Counted from the first letter of the stretch, positions 16,943 through 26,334 are shown. The stretch: 64,000 nt of DNA from Thiosocius sp963736445 (GCA_963736445.1 CAVTOY010000001.1:124001-188000), one strand, 5' to 3'. Translations and numbers: made by a program. Notes: generated from the letters alone by a model not told the origin.

Positions 16943-18115
16943 TCAGAGGCCGGCTGCAGAGCTGAGCATTTCCGCCCTGTCCGTCGCCTCCCAGGTGAAG
17001 CCTTCGTTCTCGCGTCCGAAGTGGCCATAGGCGGCTGTTTTGCGATAGCTGATCCTGCTCGTGTTGAGGAGATCGAGCATGCGCAGGATGCCGTAGGGGC
17101 GCAGGTCAAAATGCTCTCTAACCAGTTCGGTGATACGACTGTCGCTGACATTGCCCGTGCCGTAGGTGTCGACCATGATAGATGTCGGCTCGGCGACGCC
17201 GATCGCATAGGAGATCTGGATCTCGCATTTTTCGGCCAGCCCGGCGGCAACAATGTTTTTGGCGACATAGCGACCGGCATAAGCCGCAGAGCGGTCTACC
17301 TTTGAGGGGTCTTTGCCGGAGAAGGCGCCGCCACCGTGGCGTGCCGCGCCGCCATAGGTGTCTACGATAATCTTGCGCCCGGTCAGACCGGCGTCCCCCA
17401 TCGGCCCGCCGATAACGAAGCTGCCGGTGGGGTTGATATGGTATTCAGTCTCCTTGGTCAGGAGCCCGGTCGGCTCGAGGATCGGCTTGATGACTTCATC
17501 CATCACCGCCTCCTTCAGCGCCGCGCCGCTGAACTCGGCGGCGTGCTGCGTCGACAGCACCACCGCATCGATCGCCACGGGTTTGCCGTCGGCGTAACGC
17601 AGGCTGACCTGTGATTTTGCATCCGGGCGCAGTAGCGGCAGCATGCCCTTTTTCCGCACCTCGGCTTGGCGCTCCACTAGCCGGTGCGCGTACAGGATGG
17701 CTGCGGGCATCAGTGCCTCGGTCTCGTTGGTCGCGTAGCCGAACATCAGGCCTTGATCGCCGGCGCCCTGATCTTCCGGCCGCGCTCGATCGACCCCCTG
17801 ATTGATGTCCGGTGACTGTACGCCGATGGCTGACAGTACCGCGCAGCTGTCGGCGTCGAAGCCCATCTCAGAGCTGGTGTAGCCGATTCCGCGGATAGTC
17901 TCGCGGATTATTCGCTCGTAGTCCGGTTTGGCCGTCGTGGTTATTTCTCCGGCGATGATCGCCATACCCGTCTTGAACAGTGTTTCGCAGGCGACGCGGG
18001 CATGCGGGTCCTCGGCAAGTATCGCGTCAAGGATGGCATCGGAGACCTGATCAGCCATTTTGTCGGGGTGCCCCTCAGAGACTGATTCAGAGGTGAAGAT
18101 GAAATCGCGCGACAT
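16943..18115 (-). CDS. metK: S-adenosylmethionine synthetase MetK
   Basis: MetK makes SAM from methionine and ATP. The 390-residue protein shows the family motifs FTSESVSEGHPDKMADQVSD, GAGDQGLMFGYA, the flexible-loop region, GGGAFSGKDPSKVDRSAAY and the C-terminal RRY-like region. It is full length and starts at an ATG preceded by AGGAGT. No MetJ-type or SAM riboswitch element was recognised in its leader. It is not contiguous with ahcY but lies in the same methyl-cycle neighbourhood. Confidence 0.98.
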   Translation of the reverse strand: MSRDFIFTSESVSEGHPDKMADQVSDAILDAILAEDPHARVACETLFKTGMAIIAGEITTTAKPDYERIIRETIRGIGYTSSEMGFDADSCAVLSAIGVQSPDINQGVDRARPEDQGAGDQGLMFGYATNETEALMPAAILYAHRLVERQAEVRKKGMLPLLRPDAKSQVSLRYADGKPVAIDAVVLSTQHAAEFSGAALKEAVMDEVIKPILEPTGLLTKETEYHINPTGSFVIGGPMGDAGLTGRKIIVDTYGGAARHGGGAFSGKDPSKVDRSAAYAGRYVAKNIVAAGLAEKCEIQISYAIGVAEPTSIMVDTYGTGNVSDSRITELVREHFDLRPYGILRMLDLLNTSRISYRKTAAYGHFGRENEGFTWEATDRAEMLSSAAGL

Positions 18116-18250
18116 TGCCTACTCCTGGGAATGCAAGATTTTTCTGCCTTGTGCAGATTCGGATCGGGCTCGGGCGCGGAATTTTACATGCTTGAGCAGC
18201 CGCGCGCATTCTGAAAGAATCCGGTGCCCGCAAAGAGGAGGAAATTCTCA

Positions 18251-18805
18251 ATGGTTTCTCTGGAAACGCCAGTGTGTGAGTTCGGCAAGGCCGCCCCGGA
18301 CTTCGATCTCCCCGGTGTTGACGGCCGTCGCTGGACCCGCGATGAATGCATGGGCGAAAAAGGCCTCCTGGTGATGTTCATCTGCAACCACTGCCCCTAC
18401 GTGAAAGCGGTACTCGATCGCATCATCCGCGATGCCGCAGAGCTCCAGGCGCTTGGGGTGAACAGCGTTGCGATAATGTCCAATGACCCCACGGATTATC
18501 CGGAAGACTCTTTCGAAAACATGCGGAGCGTCGCGCAGCGGCATGAATTTTCTTTTGCCTACCTGATCGACGAGGATCAGCAGGTCGCTAAGGCATATGG
18601 TGCAGTCTGCACGCCCGACTTTTTCGGTTATAACGCCGCCGGTGAACTGCAGTACCGCGGCCGGCTCGACGCGAGCCGCAAAGAGGCCGCCCCGGCCGAT
18701 GCGCGGCGTGATCTGTTCGAGGCGATGAAGCAGGTCGCGGAGACCGGCGAGGGCCCTGCTGAGCAGATTCCGAGCATGGGCTGTTCTATCAAGTGGATCG
18801 CGTAG
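18251..18805 (+). CDS. AhpC/TSA-type thioredoxin-fold protein
   Basis: This 184-residue cytoplasmic redoxin starts at an ATG nine bases after AGGAGG; an upstream GTG in the same frame is rejected. The thioredoxin fold is shown by GKAAPDFDLPGVDGR and the CxxC motif FICNHCPYVKAVLD in the active-site position. AYGAVCTPDFFGYNAAGELQ follows, carrying the cis-Pro-like segment and a third Cys. The family (often called 'thioredoxin family protein', resembling YkuU/ResA-like redoxins) has no settled substrate. It is divergent from metK and separated from tkt by ~310 bases. Confidence 0.87.
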   Translation: MVSLETPVCEFGKAAPDFDLPGVDGRRWTRDECMGEKGLLVMFICNHCPYVKAVLDRIIRDAAELQALGVNSVAIMSNDPTDYPEDSFENMRSVAQRHEFSFAYLIDEDQQVAKAYGAVCTPDFFGYNAAGELQYRGRLDASRKEAAPADARRDLFEAMKQVAETGEGPAEQIPSMGCSIKWIA

Positions 18806-19119
18806 CTCCCGATGAATTGTTGTAAAACAACTGCTTAGCGTTTTTCCGGCCACTGATCTCGTGAGGTTATGGGCGTATTTGAATATTCGGGGCAACTTTT
18901 GTTGCCCACCCTCTAGCGACTGGGTCAAAATACCCGACCTTTCTTACGCCATTTATTCGCGAGTAGGTCGCGTCCGCAGCGAAGAACTTTGCGAAGACGC
19001 GGGACATGCTGGCCAATGCCCCGCCGCACGAGGCCCGTAACGACACGATTTACCTCGCCGTCGGCTGCTCGGCGGCGGCGAAGAACTCACTAAATTAAAG
19101 CCTTCTACAGGAGGGACTC
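18806..19119. other. 314-bp stretch before tkt with two small hairpins, no gene
   Basis: No convincing coding frame. GTTGTAAAACAAC (about 18820-18832) and GGGCAACTTTTGTTGCCC (18890-18907, perfect 7-bp stem) are small inverted repeats after the redoxin gene. Only the first is followed by a short T run some bases later, so neither is a strong intrinsic terminator. The tkt ribosome-binding site ACAGGAGG lies at the end. Confidence 0.5.
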
Positions 19120-21108
19120 ATGTCCTCACGCAGAGAACTTGCCAACGCTATCCGCGCGTTGAGCATGGACGCCGTCCAGAAAGCCAACTCTGGTCACCCG
19201 GGTGCCCCGATGGGCATGGCGGATATCGCCGAGGTGCTGTGGAACGACCACCTGAAGCACAATCCGACCAATCCGGGCTGGGCCGATCGCGATCGTTTCG
19301 TCTTGTCGAACGGCCATGGCTCCATGCTGATCTATTCCCTCCTGCATCTCACCGGCTACGACCTGACGCTGGAGGATCTCAAGAATTTCCGCCAGCTGCA
19401 CTCCAAGACGCCGGGACATCCCGAGTACGGCTATGCGCCGGGTATCGAGACCACCACCGGGCCGCTCGGTCAGGGGGTTACCAACGCGGTCGGCATGGCC
19501 ATCGCGGAACGCGCGCTGGCGGCTGAGTTCAACAAGGACGGCCACGACATCGTCGATCATCACACCTATGTGTTCCTGGGCGACGGCTGTTTGATGGAGG
19601 GCATTTCGCACGAAGCCTGCTCGCTGGCCGGTACGCTGGGGCTCGGCAAGCTGATCGCCTTCTGGGACGACAACGGCATCTCGATCGACGGGCATGTCGA
19701 AGGCTGGTTCACCGACGATACACCAAAACGATTCGAGGCCTATGGCTGGCACGTCATTCCAGACGTCGACGGTCACGACCCGGCGGCAATTGCCAAGGCG
19801 ATGGAATTCGCCAAGGCGATGACCGACAAACCCACCCTGATCTGCTGCAAGACCACTATCGGCTTTGGCTCACCGAACAAGGCCGGCAGCCATGCCTGCC
19901 ACGGCGCACCGCTGGGCCAGGACGAGATCAATCTTACGAAGGCCGCGCTGGGCTGGGATCACGGCGCCTTCGAGGTGCCGTCGGTGATCTACCAGGGATG
20001 GGATGCCAGAGAGAAAGGTGCTGCTGCCGAGGCCGCATGGAACGAGAAATTTGCCGCTTATGAGGTGGCGCATCCGGCATTGGCCGCCGAGTTCAAGCGC
20101 CGTATGACGGGCGAGTTGCCGGCCGAATGGTCCGGCACTGCTGAAGCCTTCGTCGCCAAGTGCAACGAGGAGGCGGATTCCCCGGCGACGCGGAAGGCGT
20201 CACTCAACGCTATCGAGGCCTATGCGCCGTCGTTGCCAGAGTTGTTCGGTGGATCGGCCGACCTGGGTGGGTCGAATCTGACCGAGTGGTCGGGACACAA
20301 GCCAATGCGGGCCGACAAGCCTGCCGCCAACTACATCAACTACGGCGTTCGAGAGTTCGGTATGGCAGCCATCGTGAACGGCATCTCGCTGCACGGTGGG
20401 TTTATTCCGTTTGGCGCGACCTTTCTGATGTTCTCCGAGTATGCGCGCAATGCGTTGCGCATGGCGGCCCTGATGAAGATACGCTCAATCTTCGTCTTCA
20501 CGCACGACTCCATCGGCCTGGGTGAAGATGGCCCGACCCATCAGGCAGTGGAGCAGATTCCGACCCTGCGTATGATTCCGCGCATGGACGTATGGCGCCC
20601 CTGCGACACGGTTGAGACGGCGGTTGCTTGGCGCAAGGCCATCGAAAAAAAGGATGGCCCCAGCTGTCTTGCGTTCACGCGTCAGGGTGTGCCGTTCCAG
20701 CCGCGCGATGCCGTGCAGATCGCAAATATCGAGCGCGGCGGCTATGTGTTGCGTGACTGCGACGGCACCCCGGATGTGATCGTCATCGCTACCGGCTCGG
20801 AGGTCGGGATTTCGGTCGAGGCTGCCGCGGCCAGCAATAAGAAGGTGCGTGTGGTCTCGATGCCCTGCACCAGCCTGTTCGACGCCCAGGATGCGGCGTA
20901 CAAGGAATCGGTCCTGCCGGCCGCCGTTACGGCCCGTGTCGCCGTCGAGGCGGCCACCACCGACGGATGGTGGAAGTATGTCGGCGCCAGCGGCACGGTC
21001 ATCGGCATAGACACCTTCGGTGAATCGGCGCCGGCAGGTGAATTGTTCAAGCAGTTTGGTTTCACCGCGGAAAACGTGGGCAAGGCGATCGATGAGGTCG
21101 CGGGCTAG
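19120..21108 (+). CDS. tkt: transketolase
   Basis: This 662-residue thiamine-diphosphate enzyme moves two-carbon units in the pentose phosphate and Calvin cycles. Motifs are KANSGHPGAPMGMA, SNGHGSMLIYSLLHLTGY, PEYGYAPGIETTTGPLGQG, the ThDP signature GDGCLMEGISHEA...DDNGISIDG, FVFTHDSIGLGEDGPTHQ, and a C-terminus typical of TktA. The start follows ACAGGAGG. It leads a co-directional run of carbon-metabolism genes (gap, pgk, pyk, fba), an arrangement common in autotrophic proteobacteria; the Calvin-cycle role is inferred from this context. Confidence 0.98.
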   Translation: MSSRRELANAIRALSMDAVQKANSGHPGAPMGMADIAEVLWNDHLKHNPTNPGWADRDRFVLSNGHGSMLIYSLLHLTGYDLTLEDLKNFRQLHSKTPGHPEYGYAPGIETTTGPLGQGVTNAVGMAIAERALAAEFNKDGHDIVDHHTYVFLGDGCLMEGISHEACSLAGTLGLGKLIAFWDDNGISIDGHVEGWFTDDTPKRFEAYGWHVIPDVDGHDPAAIAKAMEFAKAMTDKPTLICCKTTIGFGSPNKAGSHACHGAPLGQDEINLTKAALGWDHGAFEVPSVIYQGWDAREKGAAAEAAWNEKFAAYEVAHPALAAEFKRRMTGELPAEWSGTAEAFVAKCNEEADSPATRKASLNAIEAYAPSLPELFGGSADLGGSNLTEWSGHKPMRADKPAANYINYGVREFGMAAIVNGISLHGGFIPFGATFLMFSEYARNALRMAALMKIRSIFVFTHDSIGLGEDGPTHQAVEQIPTLRMIPRMDVWRPCDTVETAVAWRKAIEKKDGPSCLAFTRQGVPFQPRDAVQIANIERGGYVLRDCDGTPDVIVIATGSEVGISVEAAAASNKKVRVVSMPCTSLFDAQDAAYKESVLPAAVTARVAVEAATTDGWWKYVGASGTVIGIDTFGESAPAGELFKQFGFTAENVGKAIDEVAG

Positions 21109-21119
21109 ACGGATCCAAT

Positions 21120-21153
21120 GAGGTGGCCGGCTGCGTTGACGGTCGGCCGCCTC
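21120..21153 (+). other. GC-rich hairpin between tkt and gap
   Basis: GAGGTGGCCG (21120-21129) pairs with CGGCCGCCTC (21144-21153) with one G-T pair, across a 14-base loop. A T run occurs only 11 bases later, so this is not a classical intrinsic terminator. It may be an mRNA-stabilising or processing structure between two highly expressed genes. Confidence 0.5.
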
Positions 21154-21205
21154 GTCATAAACGCATTTTTCCAAGATTGCGTAACCCTTCGAGGAGATTA
21201 TTCAC

Positions 21206-22207
21206 ATGGCAATCAAAGTAGGTATTAACGGTTTTGGCCGCATCGGCCGCATGGCGTTTCGCGCAATCGCCAAAGATTTTCCTGGTATCGAGGTCGTCGG
21301 TATCAACGACCTGCTGGACCCGGATTACCTCGCCTACATGCTCAAGTACGACTCAGTTCACGGCAACTTCAATGGCGACATCGCGGTCGAGGGCAGTCAC
21401 ATGATCGTTGACGGCAAGCAGATACGTCTGACCGCAGAGCGCGACCCGGCCAATCTGAAGTGGGACGAGATCGGTGCAGATCTGGTCATCGAGTGTACCG
21501 GTTTCTTCCTGACCGAGGAGACCTGCAAGAAGCACATCGACGCCGGTGCGAAGAAGGTGGTTCAGAGCGCCCCGTCCAAGGACGCGACGCCGATGTTCGT
21601 GTACGGCGTTAACCACGACACCTATGCCGGCCAGGCCATCGTTTCTGCGGCATCTTGCACCACCAACTGTCTCGCACCTGTTGCCAAGGTGTTGCACGAC
21701 AATTGGGGCATCAAGCGTGGCCTGATGACCACCGTGCATGCGGCAACCGCTACCCAGAAGACTGTCGACGGCCCGTCGATGAAAGACTGGCGCGGTGGTC
21801 GCGGCATCCTGGAAAACATCATTCCTTCGTCGACCGGGGCCGCCAAGGCTGTCGGCAAGGTACTGCCGGAACTGAATGGCAAACTCACCGGCATGGCGTT
21901 CCGCGTGCCTACCTCGGACGTCTCTGTCGTCGACCTGACGGTCGAGCTTGAGAAAGGTGCCAGCTATGACGACATATGCGCCGCGATGAAGGCTGCTGCC
22001 GCGTCCGGGGATTTGGCCGGCGTGCTCGACTACACCGAAGATAAAGTGGTCGCAACCGATTTTCGCGGGCGCAACACGCCGTCGATCTTCGACGCGGGCG
22101 CGGGTATCCAGCTGGACGAGACCTTCGTAAAAGTCGTGGCTTGGTACGACAACGAGTACGGCTACACCTGCAATATGCTGCGCATGGTGGAGCACGTTTC
22201 CAGGTAA
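21206..22207 (+). CDS. gap: glyceraldehyde-3-phosphate dehydrogenase, type I
   Basis: This 333-residue GAPDH has the NAD-binding N-terminus VGINGFGRIGRMAFRA and the catalytic Cys151 in SAASCTTNCLAPVAK. TTVHAATATQKTVDG, PSSTGAAKAVGKVLPELNGK, FRVPTSDVSVVDLT and the C-terminal WYDNEYGYTCNMLRM complete the fold. It acts in glycolysis and, in an autotroph, in the reductive direction of the Calvin cycle. A strong ribosome-binding site (GAGGAG) precedes the ATG. Confidence 0.98.
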   Translation: MAIKVGINGFGRIGRMAFRAIAKDFPGIEVVGINDLLDPDYLAYMLKYDSVHGNFNGDIAVEGSHMIVDGKQIRLTAERDPANLKWDEIGADLVIECTGFFLTEETCKKHIDAGAKKVVQSAPSKDATPMFVYGVNHDTYAGQAIVSAASCTTNCLAPVAKVLHDNWGIKRGLMTTVHAATATQKTVDGPSMKDWRGGRGILENIIPSSTGAAKAVGKVLPELNGKLTGMAFRVPTSDVSVVDLTVELEKGASYDDICAAMKAAAASGDLAGVLDYTEDKVVATDFRGRNTPSIFDAGAGIQLDETFVKVVAWYDNEYGYTCNMLRMVEHVSR

Positions 22208-22215
22208 AGACGATA

Positions 22216-22244
22216 GGGCCGTGGCGACGCCGTCGCTGCGGCCC
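22216..22244 (+). other. hairpin directly after gap
   Basis: GGGCCGTGGCGAC (22216-22228) and GTCGCTGCGGCCC (22232-22244) form a long stem with two mismatched pairs and a three-base loop, nine bases after the gap stop codon. No U tract follows directly, so it is more likely an mRNA 3'-protecting structure than a terminator. Confidence 0.5.
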
Positions 22245-22277
22245 CTCGTTGCCTAAGTCTGTGTCTCGCATTGTGGG

Positions 22278-22329
22278 TTTTGCGTTGGTCCTGTGCGCGG
22301 CGCCAACGCAAAACTCACCTTTTTATTTT
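22278..22329 (+). terminator. hairpin plus T tract between gap and pgk
   Basis: A perfect 11-bp inverted repeat, TTTTGCGTTGG (22278-22288) and CCAACGCAAAA (22303-22313), is followed after five bases by CCTTTTTATTTT. This fits an intrinsic terminator or attenuator reading toward pgk. The pgk ATG is only 24 bases beyond the T tract, so pgk would either rely on read-through or have a start site very close by. Confidence 0.6.
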
Positions 22330-22352
22330 CGGACGACGAAGGAGTTCGTACC

Positions 22353-23534
22353 ATGGCATTCATCAAGCTTTCCGATGTTGATCTAGCGGGCAAGCGCGTA
22401 TTGATTCGTGCCGACCTCAATGTGCCGGTAAAAGACGGCAAGGTCACCTCTGACGCCCGCATTACCGCATCGATGCCGACGGTTGTGCACTGCGCGAACG
22501 CGGGCGCCCGGGTGATGGTAATGTCGCATCGAGGCCGCCCGGAAGAGGGAAAAATGGATGAGGAAAACTCCATGCGGCCGATCGCAGACGATATGTCGGT
22601 CAAACTCGGTGGTGAGGTTCGACTGATCAAAGGCTATCTCGACGGCGGTTTTGATGTCTCTGAGGGCGAGGTCGTGCTGTTGGAAAACGTGCGATTCAAT
22701 GTCGGTGAGAAAAAGGACGACGAAGGGCTGGCGAAGAAATATGCCGCGCTGTGCGACGTGTTCGTGATGGATGCATTCGGCACTGCACACCGCGCGCAGG
22801 CCTCTACGCACGGTGTGGGCAAGTTTGCGCCGCTCGCCTGTGCCGGGCTCCTGTTGGCTGAGGAGTTGGACGCCTTGGGCAAGGCACTAGCCAAGCCGGC
22901 GCGTCCCATGGTTGCGATCGTCGGTGGCTCCAAGGTCTCGACGAAATTGACCGTTCTCGAGGCGCTGTCCGAAAAAGTGGATCAGCTGGTGGTCGGCGGG
23001 GGAATCGCCAACACCTTCCTCAAGGCGTCCGGCGAGAACGTCGGCAAATCGCTGTGCGAGGATGACCTGGTGCCAACTGCGCAGGCCCTGATGAAGAAGA
23101 TGCATGAGCGCGGCGCCAACATCCCGATCGCCGTCGACGTGGTGGTCGGTAAGAACTTTGCTGAGGATGAGCCGGCGGTGCTGAAAAGCGCCGACGAGGT
23201 GGCTGACGACGAAATGATTTTCGACATAGGCCCGAGATCGGCCGCGGAACTGGCCGAGATCATCGCCAAGGCCGGCACGATCGTGTGGAACGGTCCGGTG
23301 GGAGTCTTCGAGTTCGATCAGTTCGGCGAGGGTACGAAGACTGTGGCGATGGCAATCGCTAACGCCGATGGATTCAGCCTCGCCGGTGGCGGTGACACCA
23401 TCGCAGCCATTCAAAAATACGACATTTATAACAAAGTATCGTATATCTCGACCGCGGGCGGCGCCTTCCTCGAATACCTCGAGGGCAAGACGCTGCCAGC
23501 AGTGGCAATGCTCGAAGAAGCCGCTCGCAAATAG
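22353..23534 (+). CDS. pgk: phosphoglycerate kinase
   Basis: This 393-residue enzyme interconverts 1,3-bisphosphoglycerate and 3-phosphoglycerate with ADP/ATP. The start is the ATG at 22353 after GAAGGAG; an upstream in-frame extension runs through the hairpin/T-tract and is rejected. Motifs are RVLIRADLNVPV, VMSHRGRPEEGKM, LLENVRFNVGEKKDD, VMDAFGTAHRAQAST, VAIVGGSKVSTK, NGPVGVFE and the nucleotide-binding C-terminus STAGGAFLEYLEGKTLP. It is part of the tkt-gap-pgk-pyk-fba run. Confidence 0.98.
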   Translation: MAFIKLSDVDLAGKRVLIRADLNVPVKDGKVTSDARITASMPTVVHCANAGARVMVMSHRGRPEEGKMDEENSMRPIADDMSVKLGGEVRLIKGYLDGGFDVSEGEVVLLENVRFNVGEKKDDEGLAKKYAALCDVFVMDAFGTAHRAQASTHGVGKFAPLACAGLLLAEELDALGKALAKPARPMVAIVGGSKVSTKLTVLEALSEKVDQLVVGGGIANTFLKASGENVGKSLCEDDLVPTAQALMKKMHERGANIPIAVDVVVGKNFAEDEPAVLKSADEVADDEMIFDIGPRSAAELAEIIAKAGTIVWNGPVGVFEFDQFGEGTKTVAMAIANADGFSLAGGGDTIAAIQKYDIYNKVSYISTAGGAFLEYLEGKTLPAVAMLEEAARK

Positions 23535-23732
23535 CGGCGGACCAGTTTGCCGCTGGCGCAGTGTCTGCGGTCAACGCAAGTCTGCCGCCAAGATCGATTG
23601 ACGAATTCGAGTCCTCGGGGGCGAGAGATCGGAATCCTCGGTCTATGCCGACAGAGCACCAAGCGATGGCACAGTCGATGAACCGAACTGAATCACTGCG
23701 GCCAGGCGAAAGCCGATTCGCAAGAAGGACAA

Positions 23733-25196
23733 ATGCTTAGACGCACCAAAATTGTCGCAACGCTGGGACCGGCAACAGATGACCCGAAGGTGCTGGACGA
23801 AGTCATAGCCGCCGGTGTCGACGTCGTGCGCCTCAACATGTCGCATGGCACGCACGAGGACCATGAGCGGCGCGCGGACTGGGTGCGTAACCGCGCGCGC
23901 GCCAGCGGTCGCCAGGTCGGTGTGTTGATCGACCTGCAGGGTCCCAAGATCCGTTGCGGCAAGTTTGTCGATGGAAAAGTGGAGCTCGCACCTGACGATC
24001 GCTTGATCCTCGATACCAGTTGGGATCTCGACGCTGGCAACCGGGAGCGCGTTGGCGTCACCTATCCGACCCTGCACGAAGAAGTGGCGCGTGGCGATAC
24101 CCTGTTACTCAACGACGGCCACATTGTGTTGTGGGTAGATCAGGTGGAGGCGACCGAGGTGCGCTGCAAGGTTGTTGTTGGCGGGACCCTCTCGAACAAC
24201 AAGGGCATCAACCGGCTGGGTGGCGGCCTGTCGGCACCGGCGCTCACCGAAAAGGACAAAGAAGATATCCGCTTTGCGGCCCGTCTGCAGGCCGATTACG
24301 TCGCGGTATCTTTCGTGCGTTCGGCCGACGATGTGCATACAACCCGGCAGCTGCTGCGTGAGGCAGGGGGGCAGGGGGGCATCGTCTCGAAGATAGAACG
24401 CGCCGAGGCGCTCGATTCCATAGAAGAGATTATCGATGCCTCCGATGTGATCATGGTCGCGCGCGGCGATTTGGGGGTTGAGATCGGTGATGCCGAACTA
24501 CCGGCGGTCCAGAAGCGCCTGATCAGTGAGGCAAGGTCGCTGAACTGCGTGGTCATCACCGCCACCCAGATGATGGAGTCGATGATCCAGAGCCCGATTC
24601 CCACACGGGCCGAGGTGTTTGATGTGGCCAATGCGGTGATCGATGGGACCGACGCGGTCATGCTGTCGGGTGAGTCGGCGGCCGGTAAATATCCAGCCAA
24701 GGCGGTCGAAGCCATGGACCGGGTCTGCAAGGAGGCGGAGAAGCAGTCCCAGACGCGTCAGTCGGATCACCGTCTGCACACGGTATTCGGCCGCATCGAC
24801 GAGGCGATTGCGATGGCCACCATGTACACGGCCAACCACCTCGGCGTGGCCGCGATTGCCGCACTGACGGAATCGGGCTCGACCTGTAAGTGGATGTCGC
24901 GTATTTCGTCCGGGATTCCGATTTACGCCTTGACGGGCCAGGTTGCCACGCGTAGAAAAGTGACGCTGTACAGGGGCGTGTATCCTGTCAGCTTCGACCT
25001 TGAGCCAGGCATAGACTCGCGCCAGGCCAACACCGAGGTCATCGAGGAGCTTCAGCGTCGCGGCGCGGTGCGCGACGACGATCTCGTCATCATCACCAAA
25101 GGTGACCTGAATGGCGTATCGGGCGGAACCAACGTACTCAAGATCGTGCGCGTTGGGGAACACATCGCGAACGGTGGCGAAATAAATTTTGATTGA
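23733..25196 (+). CDS. pyk: pyruvate kinase
   Basis: Pyruvate kinase transfers phosphate from phosphoenolpyruvate to ADP. The 487-residue protein has RRTKIVATLGPAT at the N-terminus, VVRLNMSHGTHEDH, LIDLQGPKIRCG, the active-site signature IMVARGDLGVEIGDAELP, and VVITATQMMESMIQSPIPTR. An A domain, a B domain (~70-170) and a C-terminal regulatory domain can be placed; length and motifs fit the proteobacterial PykA group. It is followed by fba after 24 bases. Confidence 0.97.
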   Translation: MLRRTKIVATLGPATDDPKVLDEVIAAGVDVVRLNMSHGTHEDHERRADWVRNRARASGRQVGVLIDLQGPKIRCGKFVDGKVELAPDDRLILDTSWDLDAGNRERVGVTYPTLHEEVARGDTLLLNDGHIVLWVDQVEATEVRCKVVVGGTLSNNKGINRLGGGLSAPALTEKDKEDIRFAARLQADYVAVSFVRSADDVHTTRQLLREAGGQGGIVSKIERAEALDSIEEIIDASDVIMVARGDLGVEIGDAELPAVQKRLISEARSLNCVVITATQMMESMIQSPIPTRAEVFDVANAVIDGTDAVMLSGESAAGKYPAKAVEAMDRVCKEAEKQSQTRQSDHRLHTVFGRIDEAIAMATMYTANHLGVAAIAALTESGSTCKWMSRISSGIPIYALTGQVATRRKVTLYRGVYPVSFDLEPGIDSRQANTEVIEELQRRGAVRDDDLVIITKGDLNGVSGGTNVLKIVRVGEHIANGGEINFD

Positions 25197-25220
25197 GTCT
25201 TTCAGTAAAAGGAGCAGAAA

Positions 25221-26285
25221 ATGGCACTGATTTCCCTGCGTCAAATGCTGGATCACGCCGCCGAGCATGGCTATGGCGTTCCGGCCTTCAACGTTAACAA
25301 CCTCGAGCAGATGCGCGCAATCATGGAGGCCGCCGACGAGACCGATGCGCCGGTCATCGTGCAGGCCTCGGCGGGTGCTCGCAGTTACGCCGGTGCGCCC
25401 TTCCTGCGCCACTTGATCCTGGCGGCTATCGAGGAGTTTCCGCACATCCCGGTATGTATGCACCAGGATCACGGCACCTCTCCAGCGGTCTGCCAACGCT
25501 CCATCCAGCTGGGGTTCAGCTCGGTCATGATGGACGGATCGCTTGGCGAGGACGGCAAGACGCCCGCCTCATATGACTACAATGTAGACGTCACCCGGCG
25601 CACCGTCGAAATGGCACATGCCTGTGGCGTCTCGGTCGAAGGGGAGTTGGGCTGCCTGGGCTCGCTCGAGACCGGCATGGCCGGCGAGGAAGACGGCATC
25701 GGTGCCGAGGGAAAACTGGACCACAGTCAGCTGCTGACCGACCCGGAAGAGGCTGCCGATTTCGTCAAAAAGACCGGTGTCGACGCGCTGGCGATTGCGA
25801 TCGGCACGTCGCACGGTGCCTACAAGTTCACCCGGCCACCGACCGGCGACATCCTCGCGATCGAGCGCATCAAGGAGATTCATACCCGCATTCCTAATAC
25901 CCACCTGGTGATGCATGGTTCCTCATCGGTCCCGCAGGACTGGCTGGCGATCATTAACGAATTCGGCGGTGATATGGGTGAGACCTATGGCGTGCCGGTC
26001 GAAGAGATCCAGGAGGGCATCAAGCACGGCGTGCGCAAGGTCAATATAGACACCGACCTGCGCATGGCGTCGACCGGTGCGATCCGCAAGCACCTGCACG
26101 AGAATCGTTCAAACTTCGATCCACGTAAGTTTCTGGCCGCGTCCACCAAAGCGATGAAAGACATCTGCAAGGCGCGCTACGAGGCATTCGGTACCGCCGG
26201 CAATGCGTCTAAGATCAAGGCGCTGAGCCTGGATGCAATGACCGGTCGTTATCTGTCGGGAGAGCTCGACCCTAAGGTCAACTGA
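25221..26285 (+). CDS. fba: class II fructose-bisphosphate aldolase, Calvin-cycle subtype
   Basis: This 354-residue zinc-dependent aldolase has N-terminal MALISLRQMLDHAAEHGYGV and PVCMHQDHGTSPAVCQRSI with the zinc His and catalytic Asp. The long insertion VEGELGCLGSLETGMAGEED typical of the Calvin-cycle (CbbA-like) subtype follows. IGTSHGAYKF and VMHGSSSVPQDW provide further zinc and phosphate ligands, and KVNIDTDLRMA closes the active site. It cleaves or forms fructose-1,6-bisphosphate and, in this subtype, sedoheptulose-1,7-bisphosphate. It is the last gene of the run and is followed by a strong terminator. Confidence 0.97.
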   Translation: MALISLRQMLDHAAEHGYGVPAFNVNNLEQMRAIMEAADETDAPVIVQASAGARSYAGAPFLRHLILAAIEEFPHIPVCMHQDHGTSPAVCQRSIQLGFSSVMMDGSLGEDGKTPASYDYNVDVTRRTVEMAHACGVSVEGELGCLGSLETGMAGEEDGIGAEGKLDHSQLLTDPEEAADFVKKTGVDALAIAIGTSHGAYKFTRPPTGDILAIERIKEIHTRIPNTHLVMHGSSSVPQDWLAIINEFGGDMGETYGVPVEEIQEGIKHGVRKVNIDTDLRMASTGAIRKHLHENRSNFDPRKFLAASTKAMKDICKARYEAFGTAGNASKIKALSLDAMTGRYLSGELDPKVN

Positions 26286-26310
26286 TCCGTCGCGGCGGCG
26301 GTATACAAAA

Positions 26311-26334
26311 GGGGCGCTGTGGCGCCCCTTTTTT
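26311..26334 (+). terminator. intrinsic terminator after fba
   Basis: GGGGCGC (26311-26317) pairs perfectly with GCGCCCC (26322-26328) across a TGTG loop and is followed at once by TTTTTT. It is preceded by AAAA, so it could also terminate the convergent usp-like gene on the other strand. Confidence 0.93.

Noticed and set aside
18116..18250. Possible SAM riboswitch or MetJ box in the metK leader
   Set aside because: Only a small CTGC...GCAG hairpin is visible. None of the SAM riboswitch cores or MetJ AGACGTCT-type repeats could be found.
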